DNA from: Elusimicrobia bacterium GWA2_56_46
GTDB lineage: Bacteria > Elusimicrobiota > Elusimicrobia > Elusimicrobiales > UBA9959
Length of the DNA stretch: 64,000 nucleotides
Reading direction: 5' to 3'
NCBI GenBank assembly: GCA_001799575.1
Contig: MGTT01000021.1
Coordinates: 1 to 64,000, forward strand
Each line of letters begins with the position of its first letter. Positions within the stretch are counted from its first letter, which is position 1. Positions 23,303 through 31,959 of this stretch are shown piece after piece. The notes beneath the pieces are model-generated. The model searched no databases. It saw nothing but the letters and a program-made list of their open reading frames with translations, and was not told the DNA's origin. The translations under genes and the position numbers were made by a program.

Positions 23303-23947
23303 TTGCCACTCCTGAAGTTCGACCTTTCGGTGATCGCGCGGAACTCCCCGGCTTATCTTGTGGGCGTGGATGAGGCCGGCAGGGGCCCTCTGGCGGGTCC
23401 GGTCACCGCGGCCGCGGCGTATATCCCCGCCTCGGCGTATTCATCACTTTCGGAAGTGAACGACAGTAAAAAACTGAGCGAAAAAAAGCGCGAGATTCTG
23501 CTGGCGCGGATGCTGGCTTGCGGCGTCCGGTTCGGTTTCGGTTTCGCTTCGTCACGCGAAATAGACGAGGTGAATATTCTCAACGCCTCTTTCAGGGCCA
23601 TGCAAAAGGCCGCGGGCCGGCTTGCCGCCGGCCTTGCCGCCGCCCCCTCTGACGTTCTGATCCTCGTGGACGGTCCGCACAAAATAAAAGAACTCCCATT
23701 CCGCCAGGAAGCCGTGGTGGAGGGCGACGGAAAGTCGCTTTCCATAGCCGCGGCGAGTATTTTCGCCAAAGTTATCAGGGATCGCTGGATGTTTTACCTG
23801 GATCGGCGCTGGCCGGGCTACGGTTTTGCCGGGCACAAGGGTTACGGTACCACAACCCACGTTTCCTCTCTTAACCGTCTGGGCCCGTGTCCGGAGCATC
23901 GCCGGAGTTTCGCCCCGGTACGGGCGGTCATGGGGACGCCCGCGTGA
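23303..23947 (+). CDS. rnhB: Ribonuclease HII
   Basis: Removes RNA from RNA-DNA hybrids and misincorporated ribonucleotides. Catalytic signature YLVGVDEAGRGPLAGPVTAAA near residues 17-37, then VNDSKKLSEKKRE and the later acidic site in ILVDGPHKI. Length 214 aa. The best start is TTG at 23303, with GAGG 8 bases upstream; there is no in-frame ATG before the catalytic motif. It overlaps yraN by 4 bases. Confidence 0.94.
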   Translation: MPLLKFDLSVIARNSPAYLVGVDEAGRGPLAGPVTAAAAYIPASAYSSLSEVNDSKKLSEKKREILLARMLACGVRFGFGFASSREIDEVNILNASFRAMQKAAGRLAAGLAAAPSDVLILVDGPHKIKELPFRQEAVVEGDGKSLSIAAASIFAKVIRDRWMFYLDRRWPGYGFAGHKGYGTTTHVSSLNRLGPCPEHRRSFAPVRAVMGTPA

Positions 23948-24303
23948 ATTCCGACCCCGGCAGGCTGGCGGAGGACAGGGCGGCTGAATATCTGAAAAAC
24001 CTCGGTTACAGGGTGCTGGAGCGCCGCTGGGCCTGCCCGCTGGGAGAACTGGATATTATAGCCTCAGAGGGAGAAACCCTTGTGTTTGTGGAAGTGCGCG
24101 CGCGCTCCTCTTCCGCCTATGGCTTCCCCTGCGAGACCGTGACGCGGGCCAAACAGGCTAAAGTCATAAAGACCGCGCTGACTTATCTCAAAGCGAAGGC
24201 GCTCCGTCCGGAAACGGTGCGGTTTGATATTGTGGGGTTGAGTCCCGGGCGGGAACCTGAACATATAATCGGCGCTTTTGAAGCGGACGGATACACCTTT
24301 TAG
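23944..24303 (+). CDS. yraN: UPF0102 (YraN) endonuclease-like protein
   Basis: A 119-aa protein of the UPF0102 family. Motifs: GRLAEDRAAEYLKNLGY, ERRWACPLGELDIIASEG and LVFVEVRARSS, which carry the PD-(D/E)XK-like active-site residues. The start is GTG at 23944, overlapping the rnhB stop (GTGA). The function is not firmly known; neighbours are usually rnhB and recombination genes. Confidence 0.9.
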   Translation: MNSDPGRLAEDRAAEYLKNLGYRVLERRWACPLGELDIIASEGETLVFVEVRARSSSAYGFPCETVTRAKQAKVIKTALTYLKAKALRPETVRFDIVGLSPGREPEHIIGAFEADGYTF

Positions 24304-24315
24304 AGGAGACACATC

Positions 24316-25152
24316 ATGCGTTCAGACAATCCGGCTTTAAAGGTTTTAAAAACCGCGGCCTGGCTTAAGGCCCGGACCAGAAAGTTTAAACCGGCGGCCG
24401 CCATAATCGCCGGCAGCGGCCTCTCCGATTCCCTGCCCGAATTGACGGACAAAACGGTAATTCCATATTCCAGCATTCCCAATTTTCCCCGAACCACCGT
24501 CAAGGGCCACAAAGGAGAACTTGTTTTCGGACGTCTGCGCGGAAAAGACGTGGTCATCATGAGGGGCCGATTCCATTACTACGAAGGGCACAGGCTTAAT
24601 TTTATCGCTTTACCGGTGCGCGTTCTCGCGCTTCTGGGCGTTAAGACGCTCATCGTAACCGCCGCCGTCGGCTCGCTCAAATTCTCCCTCCGGCCCGGGG
24701 ATCTGGTGATCCTTAGAGATCATATTAATTTCATGGGCGCCAATCCGCTCATGGGCAATTACGACCGGATTTTCGGCGAAATGTTCCCCGACATGAACGA
24801 GCCTTATGACGCCGTCCTGCGGCGCGAAGCTCTCACGGCCGCCCGTAAACTGAAGGCGCGGGCGGGCGAGGGAGTATATGTGGCGGTGACCGGCCCCTCG
24901 TACGAGACGCCCGCCGAGGTTAAAATGTACGGAATGCTGGGCGGTTCCGTGGCCGGAATGTCCGTCGTGCCCGAGGTAATAGCGGCCCGCCAGCTCAAGA
25001 TGAAAGTGCTGGGCGTGTGCTGGATCTCCAATTATACCAGCGGTATTTCCAGCGGGAAGTTTGAGCATTCCGATGTGCTCAGGCTCGGTAAGAAAGTTTC
25101 CCTGAAGATGAAAGCCCTCCTGGAAGCGGTTTTAAAGTCCGGGAGTATTTAA
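24316..25152 (+). CDS. punA: Purine-nucleoside phosphorylase (trimeric PNP family)
   Basis: Cleaves inosine/guanosine with phosphate to base plus ribose-1-phosphate. Motifs: AAIIAGSGLSD (phosphate site), TVKGHKGELVFGRL, MRGRFHYYEGH, VTGPSYETPAEVKMYGMLG and MSVVPEVIAAR. CWISNYTSGIS follows near the base-binding site; the Asn suggests an oxopurine preference. Length 278 aa. GAGGAG precedes the ATG. It is the first of three salvage genes, with pdp starting 1 base after its stop. Confidence 0.94.
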   Translation: MRSDNPALKVLKTAAWLKARTRKFKPAAAIIAGSGLSDSLPELTDKTVIPYSSIPNFPRTTVKGHKGELVFGRLRGKDVVIMRGRFHYYEGHRLNFIALPVRVLALLGVKTLIVTAAVGSLKFSLRPGDLVILRDHINFMGANPLMGNYDRIFGEMFPDMNEPYDAVLRREALTAARKLKARAGEGVYVAVTGPSYETPAEVKMYGMLGGSVAGMSVVPEVIAARQLKMKVLGVCWISNYTSGISSGKFEHSDVLRLGKKVSLKMKALLEAVLKSGSI

Positions 25153-25153
25153 T

Positions 25154-26464
25154 ATGAGAATGCTTGACCTGATCCTGAAGAAACGCTCCGGCGCCGGACA
25201 TGATTTAAAGGAGCTTAAATTCATCGCCGCCGGCGCGGCCTCCGGTTCCATCCCGGACTATCAGCTTTCCGCCTGGCTTATGGCCGCTTTTTTTAACCCC
25301 CTTTCCAGGAAAGAGACCGTAGATTTTACCAAAGCCATGGCGCTGTCCGGAAAAAAGCTGAATCTTAAAGGCCTGAAAGGCGGGCGGGTGGATAAACATT
25401 CCACCGGCGGAGTGGGCGACGGCGTTTCGCTGGCCCTGGCTCCCGTGGCCGCGGCCGCGGGCGTTATCGTTCCCATGATGAGCGGCAGGGGTCTCGGGCA
25501 TACCGGGGGCACGCTGGATAAGCTTGAGTCCGTGAAAGGTCTCAAAGTGCGCCTCAGCGCGGACCGGATCTATAAACAGCTTAAGGCCGTCGGATTCTCC
25601 ATGTTCGGCCAGACAGCGCAACTCGCGCCCAGCGACAGGAAACTTTACGCTCTCAGGGACGCCAGCTGCACGGTGGAGTCGCTGCCGCTGATCGTGGCCA
25701 GCATTCTCTCCAAGAAATATGCCGAGGACCTTACGGGCCTGGTTATGGACGTAAAGTACGGTTCAGGCGCTTTCCTCAAGGATTTCGGCAAGAGCCGCGA
25801 GCTGGCGGCCGCTCTTGTCGACACCGCCAAGCTTCTCGGTATCCGCTGCGTGGCCGTCCTTACCGCCATGGAAGAGCCTCTCGGCCTGGCGGTCGGCAAC
25901 GCCCTTGAGATGGAACAGGCCATAAAGATACTTCGCGGCGAAAAAGGCCCGGCCGATTTTATGGAAGTCCTGGAGACCCTGTCCGGCTGGATGATCTACC
26001 TTGGTTCCAGGGCCCGGACTCCGGAAGAGGGCGCGGCCAGGGCCAGGGCGGTCATTGCCGACGGTTCGGCCCTGGAAAAAATGAGGCGGATGATCCGCTG
26101 GCAGGGCGGCGACACGCGCGTACTGGATGAGCCGGAAAAATTCCTGCCCAGGGCCCGGCTCTCCGCGGAGGTGAAAGCTTCCGGCCCCGGTTATCTGACC
26201 GGGATGGACGCGCTTACCGTGGGCCGCGCCAGCGTGGTGCTGGGCGCCGGCCGCGCGCGGGCGGAGGACGCGGTCGATTTCGGCGCCGGCCTTATGCTTC
26301 TCAAAAAAACCGGCGACAGGCTGGCTTCCGGGGACGTTATAGCCGCGCTTTACGCTTCCGATGCCGCCAGGCTCCGGGAGGGCGTGACAATGTTCAGATC
26401 CTCGCTTAAGACCGCTTCCCGGCCGCCCAAAAAAGTTCCGCTGATCAGGGAGATCATATCGTGA
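25154..26464 (+). CDS. pdp: Pyrimidine-nucleoside phosphorylase
   Basis: Phosphorolysis of uridine/thymidine. Signature VDKHSTGGVGDGVSLALAP and MSGRGLGHTGGTLDKLES, with phosphate/substrate residues in KLYALRDASCTVES and VMDVKYGSGAF. Length 436 aa, the size of the dimeric PyNP/DeoA family. With the neighbouring PNP it covers purine and pyrimidine nucleosides, and upp then re-uses uracil. The genes abut or overlap. Confidence 0.95.
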   Translation: MRMLDLILKKRSGAGHDLKELKFIAAGAASGSIPDYQLSAWLMAAFFNPLSRKETVDFTKAMALSGKKLNLKGLKGGRVDKHSTGGVGDGVSLALAPVAAAAGVIVPMMSGRGLGHTGGTLDKLESVKGLKVRLSADRIYKQLKAVGFSMFGQTAQLAPSDRKLYALRDASCTVESLPLIVASILSKKYAEDLTGLVMDVKYGSGAFLKDFGKSRELAAALVDTAKLLGIRCVAVLTAMEEPLGLAVGNALEMEQAIKILRGEKGPADFMEVLETLSGWMIYLGSRARTPEEGAARARAVIADGSALEKMRRMIRWQGGDTRVLDEPEKFLPRARLSAEVKASGPGYLTGMDALTVGRASVVLGAGRARAEDAVDFGAGLMLLKKTGDRLASGDVIAALYASDAARLREGVTMFRSSLKTASRPPKKVPLIREIIS

Positions 26465-27090
26465 TGAACAAAAATGTCTTTATCTCAAAGCACCCTCTTG
26501 TGCTGGCGAAGATCGCCGGGCTGCGGGACAAGAATACTTCCGTGGCGGATTTCAGGCGCGGCATGAGCGAGGTCGGCATGCTTCTGGCCCATGACGCGCT
26601 GGCAAATGCCGGAACCAAAAGCGCCATGGTTCATACGCCGCTGGGCCCCTGCAAGGCGAGGGTTCTCTCCCAGGACATCGTTTTCGCGGCCATTCTGCGC
26701 GCGGGCCTGGGTATGCTGGATGGCCTTATCAAAGTGCATCCCCAGGCCCGGATCGCGCATATCGGCATCTACCGGGACGAAAGTACGCTCAAGCCGGTGA
26801 AATATTACGTGCGGCTGCCGGACACCATCGAAAACAGCCTCGTGATCCTGGCGGATCCGATGCTGGCCACAGGCGGCTCCGCCGCGGAGGCCGTGGAGAT
26901 CCTGAAGTCGCGCGGCGCCGGAAGGATCTGCTTCATGGGCGTTATAGGCGCCAGAGACGGAGTAAAACATCTGGCTTCGGCGCATCCCGACGTTCCCATC
27001 TATATCGGCGCCGTGGACGAAAAGCTTAACGACGACGGTTACATCTTGCCGGGTCTCGGCGACGCCGGCGACAGAATGTTCGGCTGTTAA
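26461..27090 (+). CDS. upp: Uracil phosphoribosyltransferase
   Basis: Converts uracil plus PRPP to UMP. Motifs: VVFAAILRAGLGMLDGL-type substrate loop, RIAHIGIYRDESTLKPVKYY, the PRPP-binding LADPMLATGGSAAEAV, and YILPGLGDAGDRMFG at the C-terminus. Length 209 aa. It can start at GTG 26461 (overlapping the pdp stop by 4 bases) or at ATG 26464. Last gene of the plus-strand run. Confidence 0.96.
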   Translation: MMNKNVFISKHPLVLAKIAGLRDKNTSVADFRRGMSEVGMLLAHDALANAGTKSAMVHTPLGPCKARVLSQDIVFAAILRAGLGMLDGLIKVHPQARIAHIGIYRDESTLKPVKYYVRLPDTIENSLVILADPMLATGGSAAEAVEILKSRGAGRICFMGVIGARDGVKHLASAHPDVPIYIGAVDEKLNDDGYILPGLGDAGDRMFGC

Positions 27091-27111
27091 GCGCCCCCGT
27101 TACCCTGGGTG

Positions 27112-27816
27112 TCAGCTGGCGAGCTTCAGGAGGGTGGGATAATTCGTGATCTTTATAGCTTTGGTCTCGCGCTTTATGACTTTCTTCTTTTCAAGTTCGG
27201 CCAGGGCGCGAACCACCGTTTCAAGGGCCAGGCCGGTTATCTCCGCTATTTCGGTGCGCTTCAGTCCGTGGATGGCCGGCGCGGCCGTGTTTTTGGATCT
27301 GTAAGAAATAGCGTTTATCAGCACCAGCGCTATCCTGGATTTGGCCGGCTTATAGGCCGTGTCCTTTAGTTTCAGGTGCGCGCACCGCACTTCATTAGCG
27401 ATGCTGTTCAATAGCAATGGATAGGTTTTGGGGAAAGAGTTGAGGAATTCTTTTATGGTTTTTGAATCCACGCAGGAAAGAACGGTTGCCCCCATGGTCC
27501 GGCTGCCGCACAGGTAATCGGTTCCCGCGAAAAGCGCGATGTGGCCGAACATCTCTCCGGGATGGCGTATCCAGATGATCATCTGCTGGCCTTGAGGGTC
27601 GGTGGTAAAGATCTTTACGCGGCCTTTGCAGACCACGAAAACACCTTCCGGTCTCTGGTGTTCGGAGTAGATCTCCTGGCCGTCAGGAAGACTGGCGGAC
27701 ATACGGATACCATTCCAGGCTTTCTGAGCGGACGGTTCCAGACGATTAAAAAAACAGGAGGTTTTGAAAGTACAGGAAAAGCAATTAGGCACTGCGGTTT
27801 TTGTAAAACGCCTCAT
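27112..27816 (-). CDS. FNR-like Crp-family transcriptional regulator
   Basis: A 234-aa regulator. The N-terminus has Cys12-x2-Cys15-x5-Cys21, the same spacing as the Fe-S ligands of E. coli FNR, and further cysteines in the sensor domain (DYLCGSRTM, VLSCVDS) near the place of the fourth ligand. Cyclic-nucleotide-like fold about residues 28-150, winged helix with GLKRTEIAEITGLALETVVR (about 184-203) as recognition motif. It is therefore predicted to sense oxygen via a [4Fe-4S] cluster. On the minus strand a TATAAT lies about 50 bases upstream. A partial dyad (CTGA...TCAG, 27831-27850) just before the start is a possible autoregulation site. Confidence 0.88.
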   Translation of the reverse strand: MRRFTKTAVPNCFSCTFKTSCFFNRLEPSAQKAWNGIRMSASLPDGQEIYSEHQRPEGVFVVCKGRVKIFTTDPQGQQMIIWIRHPGEMFGHIALFAGTDYLCGSRTMGATVLSCVDSKTIKEFLNSFPKTYPLLLNSIANEVRCAHLKLKDTAYKPAKSRIALVLINAISYRSKNTAAPAIHGLKRTEIAEITGLALETVVRALAELEKKKVIKRETKAIKITNYPTLLKLAS

Positions 27817-27902
27817 ATCCCCCTAACACCCTGAATATCACAAATATCAGTTTGCCACCTTCCGTCATTATACATTTTCATAGGCGGACAGCGCAATAAA
27901 AT

Positions 27903-27911
27903 TGATAAAAT
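27903..27911 (+). promoter_or_regulatory. Extended -10 element of the flippase gene
   Basis: TGATAAAAT ends 7 bases before the ATG at 27919, which predicts a transcript starting at the start codon. No Shine-Dalgarno fits between the two. Confidence 0.45.
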
Positions 27912-27918
27912 AGCCCCC

Positions 27919-29358
27919 ATGCTGAAAGACCTCCGTTCCCTTGGACAAGAGTCGGTCATCTACGGACTTTCCACCGTGGGCGCCAGGCTGCTCAATTTCC
28001 TGTTGATGCCGTTCTATACTCATTACCTGCTGCCGGCCGAGTACGGCGTGGTAGCCACGGTTTTCTCTTATATAGCGTTCCTGAATATTTTTTACCAGTA
28101 CGGCATGGATCAGGCCTATATGCGCCATTACGCCGACAGGGAAAAGGCCTTTTCCACGGCCTATTCCTCCGTCCTGGTCACCTGCGGGCTTTTCTCGCTT
28201 ATCCTGGCCGCCGCCCCCGGTTTCTGGGCCGGGCTGGGCGGCATAGGCGCGGCCCGCTCCAACCTGGTGCTCTATTCGGCGGTCATACTTTTCCTGGACG
28301 GAGTGAACGTCCTGCCGTTCGCGGATTTACGCATGGGCCACCGGCCGTTCTATTTCGCCGGCGTCAGGCTATTCTCCATTACGCTCAATGTTCTGCTGAA
28401 TATAATCCTCATCACCCGCTTTCACATGGGAATAGAGGGCATCTTCATCGCTAATGTGGTTTCGTCGCTGTTTTCCGTTGCCGCCGTGCCCAAGCGTTTT
28501 AAATTCACGCTGGATCGGGAGATGCTGGCAAAACTTCTGCATTACGCGCTGCCGCTGCTGCCGGCGGGCCTGGGGGCCATGGCTGTGCAGGTCATAGACC
28601 GCCCCATATTGCTGCGGCTCTCCGGCGAGGCCGCCGTCGGAGTTTACCAGGCCAATTACCGTCTGGGCATTTTTATGGTGCTGCTGGTCAGTATGTTCGA
28701 CCAGGCCTGGCGTCCTTTCTTTCTTGAAAGGGCCGATAAGCCGGAAAGCGTTAAAGTGTTCGCCCGCGTACTGACTTATTTCGTCTTCGCGCTGACCTGG
28801 CTTGGCCTCGCTCTTTCGTTCTTTATTCCGGATCTCGCCCGGTTCCAGATCTTCGGCAAACCACTTATCCACCCCAGCTACTGGCCCGGACTGAAGATCG
28901 TGCCGGTAGTGCTGTTCGCCTACCTGGTGAATGGCATCTACGTTAATCTGCTGGCTCCCATTATCATTGCCAAAAAGACGAAAGTCATTATGTTCGCCGC
29001 GCTGTCCGGGGCGGCGGTAAGCGTGGCCGCGAACTTCGCGCTGATCCCCGTCTGGGGGATTTCAGGTCCGCCCTGGGCCGCTTTCTCGGCCTACTGCGTG
29101 ATGGCGCTTGTCGTTTATTTCGCCGGCCGCCGCTATTTCCCAGTGCCTTACGAACTGGGGCGCCTGGGGTTGATCGCCGCCACGGCGCTGGTGCTCTCGG
29201 CCCCAGCTTTGGCCGGGTGGCTGGAGTGCGGGACTGCGGGGTGGCTCGTATATCGGTTGTCCGTTCTCGCCGCTTTCCCCTTATGCCTTCTGGCTCTCGG
29301 TTTTTTCCTCCCCGAAGAAAAAGAAAAAGTGCGTTCTCTTGCCGCCCGCTGCCTGTAA
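27919..29358 (+). CDS. Wzx-like polysaccharide/lipid-linked oligosaccharide flippase
   Basis: A 479-aa membrane protein of the MOP/Wzx superfamily with 12-14 hydrophobic segments. The N-terminus GLSTVGARLLNFLLMPFYTHYLLPAEYG is the typical polysaccharide-biosynthesis (RfbX) motif, and PSYWPGLKIVPVVLFAYLVNGIY matches the late segments. The role is to flip an undecaprenyl-linked glycan across the inner membrane. No glycosyltransferase genes are adjacent, so the glycan is unknown. Leaderless-type promoter upstream. A hairpin GCGGCT...AGCCGC follows the stop (29361-29377) without a T-run. Confidence 0.88.
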   Translation: MLKDLRSLGQESVIYGLSTVGARLLNFLLMPFYTHYLLPAEYGVVATVFSYIAFLNIFYQYGMDQAYMRHYADREKAFSTAYSSVLVTCGLFSLILAAAPGFWAGLGGIGAARSNLVLYSAVILFLDGVNVLPFADLRMGHRPFYFAGVRLFSITLNVLLNIILITRFHMGIEGIFIANVVSSLFSVAAVPKRFKFTLDREMLAKLLHYALPLLPAGLGAMAVQVIDRPILLRLSGEAAVGVYQANYRLGIFMVLLVSMFDQAWRPFFLERADKPESVKVFARVLTYFVFALTWLGLALSFFIPDLARFQIFGKPLIHPSYWPGLKIVPVVLFAYLVNGIYVNLLAPIIIAKKTKVIMFAALSGAAVSVAANFALIPVWGISGPPWAAFSAYCVMALVVYFAGRRYFPVPYELGRLGLIAATALVLSAPALAGWLECGTAGWLVYRLSVLAAFPLCLLALGFFLPEEKEKVRSLAARCL

Positions 29359-29447
29359 AAGCGGCTGAAGCAGCCGCGGCAGCGGATTCCTTCGGGCCTA
29401 TAATTCACATTCCCTTAATATGCACCCGGCCTGGGTCTTTCGCCCCA

Positions 29448-29475
29448 TTACACAAAGCGGTTTAAGCCGTATACT
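29448..29475 (+). promoter_or_regulatory. Sigma-70-type promoter for the secreted protein gene
   Basis: TTACAC (29448-29453), 16 bases, TATACT (29470-29475), about 73 bases upstream of the ATG. Plausible but not consensus. The rest of the 190-bp gap 29359-29548 holds only a hairpin and a Shine-Dalgarno (GGAGG). Confidence 0.45.
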
Positions 29476-29548
29476 ATACATACAAGCAGCAGAGAGAACT
29501 GTCCATGTCTGATAGCAAAAACAGGGCAGGGACACAGGAGGCAAAATT

Positions 29549-30208
29549 ATGAAGAATGTAAAAGAGACGGCGGCTATGCTGGTGTTTACGATGGTTCTTG
29601 CGGGAAATGTCTACGCGGCCGGGGCCGCGGTGGATGACCTGAAAGCCGGGGCCATGGGATCTGAGGGTGAAATATCGGCGGCGAATGTGCCGCAGCCTCA
29701 GGCCGTGAGCGCGCGTCTGGACGCGAAAGAATTCGCGGTCTGGCAGATGCAGCAAAAAGAGGTACCCTCAGCCGTGGGTTACGCCAAGGTCAATTCCTAT
29801 TCCGGCGACGGCCTTCCGACCGTAAAGGTCATAAAACATTATGACACTTCCGGAACTTTCCTTGAGCATCTTGCCGGTAAGGACGAAGTGTATGTCGGCA
29901 GCGACAAAGTCCAGATCAGTATGTCCCCGGACTTCAAGTTCCGCTCCGCCAAAAGCGCGCGTGTGGATCTGCGGGTGACCAGGAGCGGCGATAACCTGTT
30001 TGCCGTGATGAACGGGAATGAAGCAACGCTTACCTATAAGGAAAAAGACCTTATTGTGGAAAGCGCGGCCGGAACCACTGTCGTTACCGACAAGTCCACA
30101 GGAATGGGCGGTTCACTCGGCCCGATGGCGCTTAGCGGCTCCAACGCGGAGATGAATATAACGATCGTCGCCTATATGCTGACATTCGAACTGAATTTCC
30201 TGCAATAG
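29549..30208 (+). CDS. Hypothetical secreted protein
   Basis: A 219-aa protein with a clear signal peptide (MKNVKETAAMLVFTMVLAGN, cleavage near VYAAG). The mature part is rich in short beta-strand-like sequence (VDLRVTRSGDNLFAVMN, LTYKEKDLIVES) and ends in two hydrophobic, Phe-containing strands (ITIVAYMLTFELNFLQ). I recognise no family. ACAGGAGG lies before the ATG. A probable terminator follows the stop, so it is monocistronic. It may be periplasmic or outer-membrane associated. Confidence 0.65.
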   Translation: MKNVKETAAMLVFTMVLAGNVYAAGAAVDDLKAGAMGSEGEISAANVPQPQAVSARLDAKEFAVWQMQQKEVPSAVGYAKVNSYSGDGLPTVKVIKHYDTSGTFLEHLAGKDEVYVGSDKVQISMSPDFKFRSAKSARVDLRVTRSGDNLFAVMNGNEATLTYKEKDLIVESAAGTTVVTDKSTGMGGSLGPMALSGSNAEMNITIVAYMLTFELNFLQ

Positions 30209-30235
30209 TCAAAAGTCAGCAAAAGTACGAGATTC

Positions 30236-30268
30236 CTGCCGCGTCTTTGACACAAAAGCGCGGCAGGC
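30236..30268 (+). terminator. Terminator after the secreted protein gene
   Basis: CCTGCCGCG, 15-base loop, CGCGGCAGG, then CTTATTT. The 9-bp GC-rich stem ends next to the convergent Bro-N gene, so it may serve both directions. Confidence 0.65.
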
Positions 30269-31108
30269 TTATTTACCGAAGTGCCGTTCCACCACATTTT
30301 TGCTTTCCGGTGTTTGTAAATAGTTTTTACGCGAAACCACGCTTCTGCCGATTTCTTTTTCTGTTTGTTCTCTGGCATTTCCGGCAACACGTCCGCCCCG
30401 CGCCGCCACCTTTTTATTCTTTATGAACGTATCCGGCTTTTCCTGCTGGGAAATTTCGGTCGTCACCCGCTCGCCAAGCATATTAAAGATCAGTTCCAGG
30501 TCGTCCATGTGGTCGCGCAAATTTTGCCGCTTCAATCCTTTCAGCTTTTTGTATTCACCCGGCGTCACGCCAAAAGTGGCTTTGGAGATTTCGGCGGTCA
30601 GAATTTCATATTCTTTTTGTTCTTTTACGCCCCGCTTTTGCCATTCATCCGTCAGTTCTTCGCGAATGGCAATTCCGCGCATCCGTTTTTCTATCCAGTT
30701 TTCAGAATATCCCTTAAGTTTATAGAGCAGCCGGGTTCTTTTAGCTGCCAATTCAGGATCTTCAATTTCCTGCACCCGCTCATAGCCTACTTTTGCCAGC
30801 CAGCGCTTGAAAGGCTCGGCTTTGGGGGAAGGAATGGACTGTATAATTCGGAATATCCCCTCTGTATTGGCGCAGTCGGTTTCGTATTTTTTGCCGTCAG
30901 AAGCCTCTAATTTCAGTCCGTGACAAAATGTCACGACCTCGCTTCCTTCTTCCGTTAATCTTTGTTTCAGTTTACGCCAATACGCTCCGGCATCAACGCT
31001 GTCGGTTAAGGCCGTTACGGCATCTGCAATTGAAAACCACCACTCATTATCATGCAGGATTCTCCTTATTCTTTTTCCTTTAAAAACAGCCATTTTGGTA
31101 TCCGTCAT
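30269..31108 (-). CDS. Bro-N domain antirepressor-like protein
   Basis: A 279-aa protein. The N-terminal Bro-N domain (about residues 5-115; IRRILHDNEWWFSIADAVTALT, then GLKLEASDGKKYETDCANTEGIFRIIQSIPS) is typical of phage antirepressors and of chromosomal homologues that stand alone. The helical C-terminus contains KRMRGIAIREELTDEWQKRG and a basic, Arg-rich end. No other phage gene is nearby, so this looks like a stand-alone accessory gene. Its upstream region carries copy 2 of the CCCGACA hairpin repeat with an extended -10 at its end, and AAGGAG before the ATG. Confidence 0.83.
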   Translation of the reverse strand: MTDTKMAVFKGKRIRRILHDNEWWFSIADAVTALTDSVDAGAYWRKLKQRLTEEGSEVVTFCHGLKLEASDGKKYETDCANTEGIFRIIQSIPSPKAEPFKRWLAKVGYERVQEIEDPELAAKRTRLLYKLKGYSENWIEKRMRGIAIREELTDEWQKRGVKEQKEYEILTAEISKATFGVTPGEYKKLKGLKRQNLRDHMDDLELIFNMLGERVTTEISQQEKPDTFIKNKKVAARGGRVAGNAREQTEKEIGRSVVSRKNYLQTPESKNVVERHFGK

Positions 31109-31137
31109 ACAATCTCCTTACGCCCAGTTATATAAAT

Positions 31138-31183
31138 ATCTTAGCAGACGACCCCGACAGCGTGCTGTCGGGTTGATTTCGGT
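31138..31183. repeat. CCCGACA hairpin repeat, copy 2
   Basis: Perfect 9-bp arms CCCGACAGC (31153-31161) and GCTGTCGGG (31164-31172), flanked by TTAGCAGACGA and TTGATTTCGG. On the minus strand it ends TCTGCTAAGAT, which can serve as an extended -10 for the Bro-N gene. Confidence 0.85.
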
Positions 31184-31201
31184 TTAATGCCGGTTCCTGG
31201 G

Positions 31202-31957
31202 TCATTTTTCCTGCTGGAGTCTGCCGAAGGCGGTTACGCCTAGGAGGGTGGTGACGAGGCAGAAAACTGCTATCGCGGCGAGGTCGGCCCAGGCGGGGAA
31301 AGCGCCTTTGCCCAGCATGATGATGCGCATGATGTCCACGGCGTAGGTCACCGGGTCAAGCAGGCTGACGGCCCTTATGTACGGTTCCGCGGCGGCCAGG
31401 TCGAACAGCGCCCCGCTGAAAAAGAAAAGCGGCCAGGTCAGGAAGCTCATCACAAGGCCGAAGCCTTCCATCGATTTCATCTTCGCCCCTATCGTCAGGC
31501 CGATGTTGGTTATCATATAGGCGACGGGGAACGAGATCGCCAGGCACAGCGCTATCTTTACGGCGCTCAGCGGGATTATGAAAAGGGCGCCTATCAGCAG
31601 AAGCAGCAAAGTCTCTATGATGGCGCCCAGCATCCCGCCCAGGGATTTGCCTATGAACAGCGTGGCGCGCGAGATGGGCGCCGCCAGCACCTCTTTCAGA
31701 AAATCAAGCCGTTTGTCCCAGATTATATACAGCCCGTAGGTAATGGAAGTGAAAAGTATGACCATCGCCAGGATGCCGGGGAAAATGAACTGCTGATAGG
31801 TGTAGCCAGGCACGGGGCTGGTACCCGAGGCCATGCCTTTGCCCATCACGAAAAGGAATAAAAGCGGAGAGATGAGGATGGAGATTATCCGCTCTTTTTC
31901 CCGGAAAAATATTTTGGCCTCTCTAAGGAGCAGGGCGTAGATGGCGTTAAAATTCAC
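31202..31957 (-). CDS. ABC-2 type exporter permease
   Basis: A 251-aa integral membrane protein with six hydrophobic segments, of the DrrB/ABC-2 family. The N-terminus YALLLREAKIFFREKERIIS is the usual cytoplasmic elbow helix; RLDFLKEVLAAPISRATLFIGKSLGG and the late PLFFFSGALFDL match the family. It starts 2 bases after the ATPase stop and should form a two-gene exporter with it. The substrate (drug, lipid or glycan) is not evident. Confidence 0.9.
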   Translation of the reverse strand: MNFNAIYALLLREAKIFFREKERIISILISPLLFLFVMGKGMASGTSPVPGYTYQQFIFPGILAMVILFTSITYGLYIIWDKRLDFLKEVLAAPISRATLFIGKSLGGMLGAIIETLLLLLIGALFIIPLSAVKIALCLAISFPVAYMITNIGLTIGAKMKSMEGFGLVMSFLTWPLFFFSGALFDLAAAEPYIRAVSLLDPVTYAVDIMRIIMLGKGAFPAWADLAAIAVFCLVTTLLGVTAFGRLQQEK

Positions 31958-31959
31958 AA

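Noticed and set aside
27831-27850. FNR box upstream of the FNR-like gene
   Set aside because: The dyad has CTGA/TCAG arms but its centre does not match TTGAT-N4-ATCAA, so it is mentioned only as a weak candidate in the gene entry.
30269-31108. Prophage remnant around the Bro-N gene
   Set aside because: No integrase, structural, lysis or replication phage genes nearby; neighbours are an ordinary secreted protein and an ABC exporter.
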